Of a stretch of 64,000 nt of DNA, positions 36,506 to 45,262 are shown one piece after another. Both the position numbers and the translations under genes were made by a program. The stretch lies in the NCBI RefSeq assembly GCF_001483135.1, contig NZ_LNAL01000003.1, positions 1 through 64,000 on the forward strand, written 5' to 3'. The notes under the pieces are model-generated. The model was given only the letters and a program-made list of their open reading frames with translations. It did not search any database and was not told where the DNA came from. Each line of letters begins with the position of its first letter. Within the stretch, counting starts at the first letter, position 1. The stretch comes from Solirubrum puertoriconensis. GTDB lineage: Bacteria > Bacteroidota > Bacteroidia > Cytophagales > Hymenobacteraceae.

Positions 36506-36835
36506 ATGCCTACACTAACCGTGCAAAACCTGCCCGGCGGGCCTATCAACGTAAGTAGCGGCCAGACGTTGCTGCGCGCGCTCCACGCAGCCGGCCACGA
36601 CTGGATGCACGCCTGCGGGGGCAAAGGGCGATGCACTACTTGTCGCATCGAGCTCGTAAGCGGCTCCGAAAACCTGGCGCCCCCTACCACGCACGAGCTG
36701 CGCTACCTCAACACCGGGCGGTTGGCGCCAACGGCCCGCCTAGCGTGCCAGGCCCAACTGTTGCAAGGCGAACTGACGGGGCGGGTGCCAGAAGCTACCA
36801 AGCTGCCGCATGTGCAGTACGTAGAGGAGAGCTAA
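36506..36835 (+). CDS. 2Fe-2S ferredoxin-like protein
   Basis: A 109-residue ferredoxin with C-x5-C-x2-C in ACGGKGRCTTCRIEL (about 36-50) and the last ligand in RLACQAQLL (near 82). The N terminus MPTLTVQNLPGGPINV forms the usual beta strands. Unlike the fdx at 22075 it lacks the acidic partner-binding helix, so it probably serves a different reductase. It is a lone plus-strand gene between two minus-strand genes, and its end is 23 bases from the convergent recO end. Confidence 0.88.
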   Translation: MPTLTVQNLPGGPINVSSGQTLLRALHAAGHDWMHACGGKGRCTTCRIELVSGSENLAPPTTHELRYLNTGRLAPTARLACQAQLLQGELTGRVPEATKLPHVQYVEES

Positions 36836-36858
36836 ACGAGCGGGCGGCAGTTTGCCGA

Positions 36859-37575
36859 TTACTCAGCTAGCACCTCCGAGAGCACGTCAAGGGAGCGAAT
36901 ATCACCTAGGCCTTCGATGTGCAATTGGTAGTAACGTAGCAGGATATTGAGCAAGTCGCGGCGCACCCGCCCGTTTGGAATGCTAACGTGCTGGGGCTGG
37001 TGCAGGAGTTCGTCGTAGAAGTGCTCGAACTCCTGGAACCGCAGCACCGTGCTACGAGCCGTTGACGTCTGATTGACATCGGTAGCGAAAGCAACCTGCT
37101 CGGTAATCTGCTGCCCCGATTCGGGCCCGAACCCTAGGTAGCCGGCAAGGTTGAGCAAAAACAGCAAGGGAAAATTCTCAAAACCGGTTTCCTGCTCGTC
37201 GAAGGCAATAATGGCATCGTACAGAAAATCGAACAAGGCCGCGTTTTCTTCCTCCTCGCGCAAGGTGCGGCTTACCACTTCCGATAAAAACAACAATACG
37301 CTGCTCTTGCGCATGTCGTACGGAATGCTGCGGAACGGCCGCACGCAGCGGTATTCCGAAAGGCGCGTTAAGCCCCCACGCGGCGAAACGTAGGCCACCA
37401 TATCGAGCAGCGTGAAAGGCTGGAAAAGCGCAATGCGGCCCGGTGGCTTGGCCTTGCGCACCCCATTCACGATGTAGGATTGCACCCCGCGTTCTTCGGT
37501 GTAGACGCGGGCAATGATGCTGGTTTCGCGGTACTTCAGGTAGTTCAGGACGATGCCCCGGGTTTTTATCAGCAT
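36859..37575 (-). CDS. recO: DNA repair protein RecO
   Basis: A 238-residue protein of the RecFOR recombination-mediator pathway that loads RecA on gapped DNA. The N-terminal OB fold (about 1-80) includes TRGIVLNYLKYRETSIIARVY and VNGVRKAKPPGRIALFQPF. The C-terminal part is helical with NLAGYLGFGPES (about 141-152). No zinc-binding cysteine cluster is visible, which is common in this phylum. It lies downstream of porZ with a gap of about 125 bases. Confidence 0.92.
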   Translation of the reverse strand: MLIKTRGIVLNYLKYRETSIIARVYTEERGVQSYIVNGVRKAKPPGRIALFQPFTLLDMVAYVSPRGGLTRLSEYRCVRPFRSIPYDMRKSSVLLFLSEVVSRTLREEEENAALFDFLYDAIIAFDEQETGFENFPLLFLLNLAGYLGFGPESGQQITEQVAFATDVNQTSTARSTVLRFQEFEHFYDELLHQPQHVSIPNGRVRRDLLNILLRYYQLHIEGLGDIRSLDVLSEVLAE

Positions 37576-37701
37576 GCGCTGTCAGTTGTCTCGTATGGTT
37601 GATAGCTCAACACCGATTTGCCTGCTGAGGTGCAATTGTGCTAGGTGCAAATACGCGTTATGGGGGCAAACAGCTGCTTTTTGCGTGAGCAGCGCAGGTG
37701 C

Positions 37702-40056
37702 TTACTTACCCAATACGGCCACCTTCGAGATGCAGCCATTCTTGCCCTGCGCATCGGCGGTGAGCACCAGGTAAACGCCCGATTGCACACGGCGGCCGTT
37801 GTAGTCGGTCAGGTTCCAGACCACGGTGCCGCCGGTGGCACGCGTTTGATACACGAGCGTGCCCGTAATGTCGGTAATCTTTACCTCGGCGTTGTTGGCC
37901 AGGCCCGAGATGCCCACTTGCCCGCTGAACTCGGCTCGCACCGGGTTCGGAAACACCTTGGCGCATTCGATTTTGCCCTCGGTAACCGTGGCCGAACCGC
38001 GGTAGCTCACCAAACCGTTGTCGGTGGCTACCCATACTTCGCCGGTGCGGTCGTCCACGGCCACATCCACAATGCGGTTGGAGGGCAGGGGGCTGTTGTC
38101 GGTGGTGAAGTGCAGCAAGCCTTCGTTACCATCGGGGCTAAAGAGCCACAGCCCGTTGTCGGTGCCAAACCATTTGCGGTTGGCCCCGTCGACGGCAATA
38201 GCTCTCACCACTTCAGCATACAACAGCTCGTTGCCGCGGCCCTCGCCCCGGGTTACCACTGGTTTGATAAAGTCGGGGGCATCTTGCTCGAACACCTGGC
38301 CGGGGTTGCTGTACACCACCGCCCCCTCCGAGGTAGCCACCCAAATGTCGCCGTTGCGGTCCTTCACAACATCCCAAACAATGTTGTTGGGCAGGTTGCC
38401 GTTGCTCACCGTAAAATTGCGGTAGCGGCCATCTTGGGGGCGGTAAGCGGCCAGGCCGGGCGAGCTGCGCCGGTCGCGGCCTACCCAAGCGTTGCCTAGG
38501 TCGTCGAACACCAAGCGCTCCAGCGTGCCCGAGCCCGGAAATGCCTGCGAAGCCTGCCAGGAGTTGGTAGCCGGAATGTACTTATAGAGGCCCGGGAAGC
38601 GCGTTTGCAAGGGCGGATCGTTGTTGTCGCCCCAGCGGTTTACGGCCCACACGTTGCCTTCGGGGTCGGTGGCAACATCGGTAACGCGCACGAAGAAGGG
38701 GCGGTTGGGATTCTGCAGATCCTGAATACTCGAGCGTAGCGGACTATTATTCAGACCGAATACCTGGTACTCGCCGGGGCCCTTCCACTGCAGTACTCCT
38801 TGCCCGTAGCTGGCCACGTAGAGGGTACCATCGGGGGTGCGGGTGCCGCGGCTTAGGTCGAGCAGGTTGGGGAATTGGTTGCCCGGCAGGGTTTGGGCGT
38901 TGAAGCTCGTCCAGCGGCCGTCAGCATCGAACTGGTAAAAGCCGTTGCGCGAGCCTTGCTGCAGGTAGCTCTCTTGGTAGCCACCCGTAAACACCGTCAC
39001 CGTGCGGGTAGTAGCATCGGTCAGGATGTTGAAAGCTGCCGTGGTAGGCGGTGCATTGCTTACAAACGCCTCGGCGTTTTGCCCGTTGGCATCGATACGA
39101 ATCAGCCCGTTCCGAAAATCAGCTACGTACATCGGGCCGCTGTTGGTGCGTATAGCGTCGCGGATGTCGGCAAACGAAGCGGCTTTAAGCTGGTAGCGGC
39201 CGTTGGTGCGGGTGTTGAGCACGTTTACCACGGTAGGCTCGGCAACCAGCAGCCCCGCCGCCGACGAACGCAGCATCCGAAAATCGGCCGAGCCAAAGCC
39301 AGCGCTTACTAGGTTGGCTCCTACCGCGCGGTACAGATTATCGTTGTTGATGCCGGCAAATACTTTGCCTAGGTGCGTAACAAGGTTGCGGTAAGGATTA
39401 CCGGGGCGCGGGCCAAAACCGGTGTAGCCGCGCCAGCTGTTGAAATCGAGCAGGTTGGTGCCTATCCGTCCGCGGAGCAAACCAACGCTGGTGGCCGCGT
39501 ACAGGCTGTCGTTGAGCACGGTAGTGGCATACACTTGCGGCACGGCGCCGCCGGGCGCAATGTTGGCGTACGTGTCGCGGATTTCGCGTCGCTGCAAATC
39601 GAGTATTACAATGCCAAAGCTGGTGCTTAGGTAAGCCAAACGGCGCGCAACGCTGATGCTCGCTATTTCTTTACTACCCGAAATGGCTTTACGCCGGATA
39701 TCGGCATAGGAGGTAACGAGCCGCCCGGCGGCATCGAGCACATCAACCGTACCGCTACGGTAACCCACTACTACCTGCTGCGTGAGCGAATCGTAAGCCA
39801 CTGCGCTAACGCCCACATCGGTAAGCCCGTCGCGGCGCGAGAGTAGCTGAAGGCTGGTTGTTTCCTTGTCGAAAGCATAAAAGGCATCCTGCGCCACTAC
39901 AAACACGCGCTTGCCTGCATCGGCCAGCATAAAGCTGCGGTTGGTGGGCAGGTGCAGCTGCCAGTCGCCGTAGGCGGCGGTGCGCTGCGCCACGGCTTGC
40001 GTGGCCGCGCAGGCAAGTCCAACCAGCAGCAAAAGCAAACGGAGCGCGTGTGTCAT
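37702..40056 (-). CDS. porZ: Type IX secretion system protein PorZ
   Basis: A 784-residue exported protein with a signal peptide (LLLLLVGLACAATQAVAQ), two beta-propellers made of repeats such as DWQLHLPTNRSF, VGYRSGTVDVLD, PEGNVWAVNRWG, RNGDIWVATSEGAVVY and RTGEVWVATDNGLVSY, and a C-terminal sorting-like domain (VFPNPVRAEFSGQVGISG, ITDITGTLVYQTRA, GVYLVLTAD). Layout and length match PorZ, which delivers anionic LPS to the PorU sortase complex at the cell surface. ATG 40056 gives the correct signal peptide; a GTG further upstream is unlikely. Confidence 0.9.
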   Translation of the reverse strand: MTHALRLLLLLVGLACAATQAVAQRTAAYGDWQLHLPTNRSFMLADAGKRVFVVAQDAFYAFDKETTSLQLLSRRDGLTDVGVSAVAYDSLTQQVVVGYRSGTVDVLDAAGRLVTSYADIRRKAISGSKEIASISVARRLAYLSTSFGIVILDLQRREIRDTYANIAPGGAVPQVYATTVLNDSLYAATSVGLLRGRIGTNLLDFNSWRGYTGFGPRPGNPYRNLVTHLGKVFAGINNDNLYRAVGANLVSAGFGSADFRMLRSSAAGLLVAEPTVVNVLNTRTNGRYQLKAASFADIRDAIRTNSGPMYVADFRNGLIRIDANGQNAEAFVSNAPPTTAAFNILTDATTRTVTVFTGGYQESYLQQGSRNGFYQFDADGRWTSFNAQTLPGNQFPNLLDLSRGTRTPDGTLYVASYGQGVLQWKGPGEYQVFGLNNSPLRSSIQDLQNPNRPFFVRVTDVATDPEGNVWAVNRWGDNNDPPLQTRFPGLYKYIPATNSWQASQAFPGSGTLERLVFDDLGNAWVGRDRRSSPGLAAYRPQDGRYRNFTVSNGNLPNNIVWDVVKDRNGDIWVATSEGAVVYSNPGQVFEQDAPDFIKPVVTRGEGRGNELLYAEVVRAIAVDGANRKWFGTDNGLWLFSPDGNEGLLHFTTDNSPLPSNRIVDVAVDDRTGEVWVATDNGLVSYRGSATVTEGKIECAKVFPNPVRAEFSGQVGISGLANNAEVKITDITGTLVYQTRATGGTVVWNLTDYNGRRVQSGVYLVLTADAQGKNGCISKVAVLGK

Positions 40057-40104
40057 AGCGGGGGCAGAAGCAGGCGTGCGCACCTAACGCCGCCTAGGTG
40101 GCGG

Positions 40105-40737
40105 TTAGTGCTTGAGGTGCTCTACAGCAGCGGCCGACTGCGCCTCCGATTTATCTTGCTGGCCTTCCAGAAAGCAGTGGCGGCAGCGGGCCTCGTACGA
40201 ATCGGTTTCGCCCAGCAGCACCTGCTCGGCCGAAGCGATTTTGCGGAACGAGTAGGAGGCAATATCGCCGCAGCGCACGCACACGGCGTGTACTTTGGTA
40301 ACGTACTCGGCCACGGCCAACAGCGCCGGCATCGGACCGAAAGGTTTGCCTAGGTAGTCCATATCGAGGCCAGCCACAATAACGCGCACGCCGTGGTCGG
40401 CCAGCTGGTTGCACACATCCACCAACGAGTCGTCGAAGAACTGTGCCTCGTCGATGCCCACTACGTCGCACGAGGAAGCGGGCAGCAGCATTTCGTTGGG
40501 AAACGTAACGGGCGTGGAGCGGATGCTGTTGGAGTTGTGCGATACCACATCCTCGGCGTGGTAGCGCGTATCCAACCCGGGCTTGAAGATTTCGACGTGT
40601 TGGCGCGCAATCTTGGCACGGTTGAGGCGGCGAATCAGCTCCTCGGTTTTGCCCGAGAACATCGAGCCCACAATTACTTCTATCCAGCCCCGGCGGGGCA
40701 ATCCGCGGCCATTGCCGACACGGGGTTCAATAAACAT
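40105..40737 (-). CDS. tdk: Thymidine kinase
   Basis: A 210-residue type II thymidine kinase that phosphorylates thymidine in the salvage pathway. The P-loop is [15 protein letters not shown] (about 23-37). The catalytic region is [12 protein letters not shown] (about 91-102) and the lasso region is [14 protein letters not shown] (about 152-165). Zinc cysteine pairs are CVRC and CRHC (near 152 and 186). The C-terminal extension is acidic. It starts 110 bases after the FKBP terminator. Confidence 0.96.
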   Translation of the reverse strand: MFIEPRVGNGRGLPRRGWIEVIVGSMFSGKTEELIRRLNRAKIARQHVEIFKPGLDTRYHAEDVVSHNSNSIRSTPVTFPNEMLLPASSCDVVGIDEAQFFDDSLVDVCNQLADHGVRVIVAGLDMDYLGKPFGPMPALLAVAEYVTKVHAVCVRCGDIASYSFRKIASAEQVLLGETDSYEARCRHCFLEGQQDKSEAQSAAAVEHLKH

Positions 40738-40844
40738 ACTCGGGTAAGAAAGCGGCAGGTTCGAAGTCCGAAGTTACGCCGCTGGGCAGCGCTTTTTCAA
40801 ACCTCGTTTCGCGGCACCTAGGGTCCACAACGGGTTCGTCCAAA

Positions 40845-40892
40845 AACCAACCGGCCGAAACACCTAGGGTTTAGGGTTTCGGCCGGTTGGTT
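40845..40892 (-). terminator. Terminator of FKBP operon
   Basis: aaccaaccggccgaaa (40845-40860) is exactly complementary to tttcggccggttggtt (40877-40892). A-rich sequence at 40842-40846 becomes a U run on the minus strand. The hairpin touches the stop codon of the last FKBP gene, and its loop contains CCTAGG. Confidence 0.8.
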
Positions 40893-41331
40893 AGTTGATG
40901 CGCACAATTTCGAGTTCAAACACCAAATCGGTATTGGGCGGTACGCGGTACTTGCTGTCGTCGTCGGGGTCGCGGGCGCCTTTGGCTCCGTAGGCCAACT
41001 CAGCCGGAATGCGGGCCCACACGCGTGCTCCTTCGGGCAGCAGCGGCAGCAACTCTTCCCAGCCCTGGATTACCTCGTGCTTGCCAAGCTTCACCCGAAT
41101 AGGTCGCCCGTCGGTAGCCGATGAGTCGAAAAATTTACCGTTAGGCAGAAAGCCCGTGTAGTTCACCCGTACGGCCGCTGATGGGCCAGCTGGCTTGCCT
41201 TGCCCAGCCTCCCGCAGCACGTAGCGCACGCCGCTGGGGGTGCGCAGTGTGTCCGCTTCGGGGTTTGCAGCAGCAATACCTAGGGCCGGCAGCCCGGCAA
41301 ACAAGGCTAAGAAAAAGGCAGTACGTAGCAC
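40891..41331 (-). CDS. FKBP-type peptidyl-prolyl isomerase, exported
   Basis: A 146-residue protein with a signal peptide (FFLALFAGLPALGIAAA) and one FKBP domain: VRVNYTGFLPNGKFFDSS (about 54-71), VIQGWEELLPLLPEGARV and IPAELAYGAKGA (about 108-119), ending VFELEIVRI. Catalytic aromatic and Asp positions appear intact. Third and last of three consecutive FKBP genes on this strand, 3 bases after the preceding one. Confidence 0.9.
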   Translation of the reverse strand: MLRTAFFLALFAGLPALGIAAANPEADTLRTPSGVRYVLREAGQGKPAGPSAAVRVNYTGFLPNGKFFDSSATDGRPIRVKLGKHEVIQGWEELLPLLPEGARVWARIPAELAYGAKGARDPDDDSKYRVPPNTDLVFELEIVRIN

Positions 41332-41334
41332 GTC

Positions 41335-41877
41335 TTACTGCTTAACGTCGAGCAGCTCCATTTCAAACATAATTGGCGTGAACGGCCCTATCGAAGTACC
41401 GCTGCCCGTATAGCTGTAAGCCAAGTGCGACGGAATCAGCAGCAGCACGTCCTCGCCTTTGTACATGTGCTCTGTAAGGGCTTCGTTCCAGCCCTCGATT
41501 ACCTGGCCTACCTGAAAACTGGTGCATCCGCAGCTCGTTCCGTTGTCGATGGAGGAATCAAACCGCAAACCACTGCTGATGATGCGGCCGATGTAGCGCG
41601 TGGAAACATTATTGCCACGCACTGGGCGCAAACCCGAGCCAATTTTCTTGCGCCACACGATGTACAAACCCGAGTTGGTGCGGGTGTAGTTGGTGATGTT
41701 ATTTTTCTTCAGGTAGTCCTGAATGGTGGCATCATCGATGGGCTTTTGGGCCTCAATCTTCTTCTCGATGTCCTTCTGAAAATCGGTTTTGTTATCGCAG
41801 GCACCTAGGGCCAGCAGGAGGGGCAGCAGGGCCCACAAAGCGAGGCGGGCAAACATGGAGGTTGAAGCAGTGCGCAT
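41335..41877 (-). CDS. FKBP-type peptidyl-prolyl isomerase, lipoprotein
   Basis: A 180-residue lipoprotein: the signal LALWALLPLLLALGACDNK ends with a lipobox cysteine. The helical part KKIEAQKPIDDATIQDYLKKNN resembles the segment just before the FKBP domain of the next gene. The FKBP domain (about 70-180) has VSTRYIGRIISSGLRFDSS and VIEGWNEALTEHMYKGEDV. A CGC motif in GTSCGCTSFQVG interrupts the usual loop. ATG 41877 is preferred to a more distant one. Middle gene of the FKBP trio. Confidence 0.87.
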   Translation of the reverse strand: MRTASTSMFARLALWALLPLLLALGACDNKTDFQKDIEKKIEAQKPIDDATIQDYLKKNNITNYTRTNSGLYIVWRKKIGSGLRPVRGNNVSTRYIGRIISSGLRFDSSIDNGTSCGCTSFQVGQVIEGWNEALTEHMYKGEDVLLLIPSHLAYSYTGSGTSIGPFTPIMFEMELLDVKQ

Positions 41878-41952
41878 GGTTTTGTTAAATAACAGCGGGC
41901 GACCAGCTACAGGAGCCGGCCGCCCGCCGGCGGGTTGCATCAATTTAGCGAA

Positions 41953-42972
41953 TTAACGGCCAGCCGGAGCGCCACCGCCGGGCATCATGCCCATACCGGG
42001 TTGCGGAGCCGGCGCAGCTTTCACGTCAACCAGCTCCACGTCGAAGCGCAGCACGGCATCAGCGGGGATGTCGTTGCCGGCGCCGCGCTGGCCGTAGGCC
42101 AGGCCCGACGGAATCAGCAGGGTGGCTTTGGTGCCTTTGTTGAGCAGGGCAATGCCTTCGTCCCAGCCCGGAATTACAGCGCCTACGCCAATCGGGAATT
42201 CAATCGGCTTGCCGCCGTTGCCCTTGGCCGACGAGTCGAACTCTTTGCCATCGAGCAGGGTGCCACGGTAGTTTACCGATACCAATTGGCCCTGAGTGGG
42301 CTTGGCGCCGGTGCCAGGCTGCGTAACCACGTAGTACAGACCGGAGGCGGTTTTCTGCCCCTTCAGGTTGTTCTTCTGTACGTACTCCTGAATGGTCTTC
42401 TCGTCGACGGGCTTCTGCTGCTCGGCATGCTGCTGCATTTTAGCCATGGCAGCTTGCTGATCTTTTTGCTGGTTGGCCATGGCCGTAGCCTGATCTTCGA
42501 TAGCCGCCACCTTCACGAACAGCGTCATGGTGTTGCCGTGCTTCTTGATCTGGGGCGGAGCGGGCTGGCCTGTGGTTTTCACCGACAGCGTGTCGGCGTT
42601 GAAACGGAACACGGCCGAGTCGCCGGGTTGCAGCAACGAAATGGCTTCTTCGAGGCCGCCTTTGCGGGTTACATCTTGCAGGGGCACGCGCACCGGGAAG
42701 CCCATCTGCTGCTTGCGCGACTGGAACAACACCGAATCCTTGGCAGTGCGGTACTCTACGTGCAGGGCAATGATCTGGCCCAGGCGCTTTTTGTAATCAG
42801 CTTCCGCGGTTTCGGGCTTGATGTCGCGGGCTTTGCCGCTTTTGTCGAACACCTTGTATTCGATGCCCGATTTGGTTTTGGCAAAGTTGCCGCCGGCAGA
42901 GTTACAGCCGTTCAGGCCTAGGGCGCCAACCAGCAGAGCGGCCGGCCACAAAAGGAGGGAGTTGCGGAGCAT
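41953..42972 (-). CDS. Two-domain FKBP-type peptidyl-prolyl isomerase, lipoprotein
   Basis: A 339-residue lipoprotein (signal LLWPAALLVGALGLNGCNS). The N-terminal domain (about 30-155) keeps the FKBP outline (GLEEAISLLQPGDSAVFRF) but lacks the YxGxLxDGxxFDSS strand, so it is probably inactive. A Gln-rich linker (about 160-190) leads to a full FKBP domain (about 205-320: VSVNYRGTLLDGKEFDSSA, VIPGWDEGIALLNKG, IPSGLAYGQRGAG). A Gly/Met/Pro-rich tail ends the protein. First gene of the trio; likely a periplasmic folding factor. Confidence 0.9.
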   Translation of the reverse strand: MLRNSLLLWPAALLVGALGLNGCNSAGGNFAKTKSGIEYKVFDKSGKARDIKPETAEADYKKRLGQIIALHVEYRTAKDSVLFQSRKQQMGFPVRVPLQDVTRKGGLEEAISLLQPGDSAVFRFNADTLSVKTTGQPAPPQIKKHGNTMTLFVKVAAIEDQATAMANQQKDQQAAMAKMQQHAEQQKPVDEKTIQEYVQKNNLKGQKTASGLYYVVTQPGTGAKPTQGQLVSVNYRGTLLDGKEFDSSAKGNGGKPIEFPIGVGAVIPGWDEGIALLNKGTKATLLIPSGLAYGQRGAGNDIPADAVLRFDVELVDVKAAPAPQPGMGMMPGGGAPAGR

Positions 42973-43053
42973 GAAGTAGAAAAAGAGAGAAAGTGCGGCT
43001 AAAGGTAAGGATACCTAGGTGCTGTGTGCGATGCGCCCGCCAAGGCAGGCAAT

Positions 43054-44094
43054 TTACTGTTGTGGAGCGGCTGCCAGGGGCGCAGTTACCAGTTGGGCCT
43101 GGTAATTGGGCAGCAAATCAAGAAACTTCTTGACCGTGGCGTCGAGCGGCTCGTAGCTCACGCCGCCGGCGGCGTTGTGGTGGCCACCGCCGTTGAAGTG
43201 CCGGCGCGAAAACTCGCTTACCGAAAAGTCGCCCACCGAGCGGAACGAGATTTTGACGGCCTGCACGCGGTCGATGAGGATGGCCGCGAATACAATGCCC
43301 TCGATGCTAAGCGCAAAGTTGACGAGGCCTTCGGTGTCGCCGGTTTTGGAGTGATACTGGCGCAGCTCGTCGGACGTAATGGCAATGTAGGCCGTGTTGT
43401 ACTCGCGCAGCACCGTAAGCTTGTCCTTCAGGACGAAGCCCAGGAAACGCAGGCGCTCCTCGGAGTGCGAATCGTAGATGCGGCGGTGTACGGCCGAGAG
43501 GTTGATGCCCGCATCGAGCAGCTCGGCAATGATGAGGTGCACGTTGCGCGAGGTGCTGGGATGTCGGAACGAGCCCGTGTCCGTCATGATGCCGGCGTAC
43601 AGGCACTCGCCGATCGAGGGGTCGATGAATGACTGGTCGCCTAGGTCGCGAATCAGCTCAAAAACCAGCTCGGCTGTGGCAGCGGCGGTCGGAAAGGAGA
43701 AAGCAATGTCGGCAAACTGCTCGGGCTGCTCGTGGTGGTCGACGAGCACTTTTTTGCCCGGGGCCTGGCGCACGTACTCGCCCAGCTCGTTGATGCGGCC
43801 GAGCGAGGAGAAGTCGAGGCAGAAGATGACGTCGGCGGTGCCAACCAGTTCCTGTACTTGGCGGTCGTTGCGGCCGGGCTCGAACACGACAACCTCGTCG
43901 TTGCCGGGCATCCAAGCCAAGAAATCGGGGTAATCGGAAGGCGTAACCACCGTTACGTGGTGGCCTTTCTTTTTGAGGTACCCCGCAAGGCCCAGCGACG
44001 AGCCGAGGGCGTCGGCGTCGGGTTTGTGGTGGGTGGTAATAAAGATGTGCCGCGGCTCCCGCAGGAGCTCCTTCAGCGCCGTGACTTCGTGCAT
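43054..44094 (-). CDS. nrnA: DHH-family phosphoesterase, NrnA-like
   Basis: A 346-residue DHH/DHHA1 protein. The metal-binding motifs are TTHHKPDADALGSSLG (about 20-35), FCLDFSSLGR (about 88), KVLVDHHEQPEQF (DHH, about 113-125) and GIMTDTGSFRHPST (about 166-179). The C-terminal DHHA1 nucleic-acid-binding part has FNGGGHHNAAGG (about 307-318). The family degrades very short RNAs and pAp. ATG 44094 starts at a normal position; a longer frame from 44238 carries no conserved sequence. It diverges from ndk across about 400 bases. Confidence 0.92.
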   Translation of the reverse strand: MHEVTALKELLREPRHIFITTHHKPDADALGSSLGLAGYLKKKGHHVTVVTPSDYPDFLAWMPGNDEVVVFEPGRNDRQVQELVGTADVIFCLDFSSLGRINELGEYVRQAPGKKVLVDHHEQPEQFADIAFSFPTAAATAELVFELIRDLGDQSFIDPSIGECLYAGIMTDTGSFRHPSTSRNVHLIIAELLDAGINLSAVHRRIYDSHSEERLRFLGFVLKDKLTVLREYNTAYIAITSDELRQYHSKTGDTEGLVNFALSIEGIVFAAILIDRVQAVKISFRSVGDFSVSEFSRRHFNGGGHHNAAGGVSYEPLDATVKKFLDLLPNYQAQLVTAPLAAAPQQ

Positions 44095-44426
44095 TGTCGG
44101 CTGATAGGTGACTGACTTTGCGGCCCTTACAGGCCGTGCAAGGGGCAAATTTCGGGAATGATTCGCAAAGTTGTTCTGGCTTGCAACATTCGGCCTTGGT
44201 CTTTCGGTTCGCCGAGGCACCCGAAGTACGTTACGCATGTAGGCAAAAGTGCCCTAGGTGCCTCAAAAGGGGAGTAGGGCTTCGCGAGCAAAGGCACCGG
44301 CGCTTGCCGCTGCAGCTCCAAATTAGTAGCTGGAATAAACGCGGTGCCCAACAGTAATGCGGCCAAATAGGCAATCTTAATCGGGGTTACTGCTGCCGGG
44401 CTACACCGCGTCTTCGCATTAACTCC

Positions 44427-44434
44427 TACTTTTG
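44427..44434 (+). promoter_or_regulatory. ndk promoter core
   Basis: TACTTTTG is an exact TAnnTTTG match 75 bases before the ndk ATG. The rest of the 44095-44508 gap holds two CCTAGG copies (44253, 44473) and no recognisable gene. Confidence 0.6.
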
Positions 44435-44508
44435 CGCCCGCAATTCCATTGTTTCTGTAATCGACCGCGCACCCTAGGTGCTGGTCCATCATTTCATTCT
44501 CCGACCAC

Positions 44509-44928
44509 ATGGCAACGAACCGCACCTTCACCATGATTAAGCCCGACGCTGTACAAGACGGCCACACGGGCGCTATCCTCGCTGACATCGAGAAAGGCGG
44601 CTTCCGCATCGTAGCGCTGAAGAAAGTGCTGCTCACCCCCGAGCGCGCTGGCAAGTTCTACGAAGTACACAAGGAGCGTCCGTTCTACAACGACCTCGTG
44701 AAGTACATGTCGTCGGGCCCGATCGTAGCGGCTATCCTGGAGCAGGACAACGCCGTAACGGCTTTCCGCGAGCTGATTGGTGCTACCAACCCGGCTCAGG
44801 CTGCCGAAGGTACCATCCGCAAGAAGTACGCTAAGAGCATCGAGGCCAACGCCGTGCACGGCTCTGACTCCGACGAAAATGCCGAAATCGAAGGCAGCTT
44901 CTTCTTCGGCGCCGACGAGCGTTTCTAA
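44509..44928 (+). CDS. ndk: Nucleoside diphosphate kinase
   Basis: A 139-residue enzyme that equilibrates nucleoside di- and triphosphates. The start is typical ([15 protein letters not shown]), and the phosphohistidine lies in [13 protein letters not shown] (His near 118). Length is normal. Codon use is strongly biased to a few preferred codons, as in highly expressed genes. It has its own promoter core and terminator. Confidence 0.97.
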   Translation: MATNRTFTMIKPDAVQDGHTGAILADIEKGGFRIVALKKVLLTPERAGKFYEVHKERPFYNDLVKYMSSGPIVAAILEQDNAVTAFRELIGATNPAQAAEGTIRKKYAKSIEANAVHGSDSDENAEIEGSFFFGADERF

Positions 44929-44955
44929 GCTCAGCCACAAATAGTTTTCGAGCTG

Positions 44956-44990
44956 AAAAGCCGCGCTGTAACCTACAGCGCGGCTTTTTT
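44956..44990 (+). terminator. Intrinsic terminator of ndk
   Basis: aaaagccgcgctgta (44956-44970) pairs with tacagcgcggctttt (44974-44988), with the T run continuing to 44990. Confidence 0.88.
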
Positions 44991-45189
44991 ATGTACTGGT
45001 TTTAGACCAGTTTTATACTACTTATGTATTGCTGAGCTTACTGCAGAAGGGTATGTATCCTTGCTTTGCTCAGGGTTTTACACGGTAGTCAGCCTGCAGT
45101 AACACGGCCGCTGCCAAGTGCTTTAATGGTAATTACCGGGCAAAAGCCGGCGCAAGGTGCTAAGCCTAATTAATGATAGAGGTTAAAGC
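44991..45189. other. AT-richer spacer, nothing recognised
   Basis: About 200 bases between two terminators of convergent genes. It has a short inverted repeat (actggttttagaccagt near 44996) but no coding frame, tRNA or known RNA motif that I can see. Confidence 0.5.
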
Positions 45190-45194
45190 AAAAA

Positions 45195-45235
45195 AACCGC
45201 GCCGCCTGCAGTCGAAAGCTGCAGGCGGCGCGGTT
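45195..45235 (-). terminator. Terminator of nucleoside transporter gene
   Basis: aaccgcgccgcctgcag (45195-45211) is exactly complementary to ctgcaggcggcgcggtt (45219-45235). A run of A at 45190-45196 becomes the U tract on the minus strand. Confidence 0.85.
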
Positions 45236-45262
45236 CATTATGGGTGTAAAACCCTGGCTTCT

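Noticed and set aside
37645-38499. 284-residue plus-strand frame opposite porZ
   Set aside because: Antisense shadow without recognisable domains.
41935-42921. 328-residue plus-strand frame opposite the two-domain FKBP gene
   Set aside because: Antisense shadow; the minus-strand FKBP protein has clear motifs and a lipobox.
44991-45189. tRNA or small RNA in the spacer after ndk
   Set aside because: No cloverleaf or conserved motif; the short inverted repeat there is too small to support a call.
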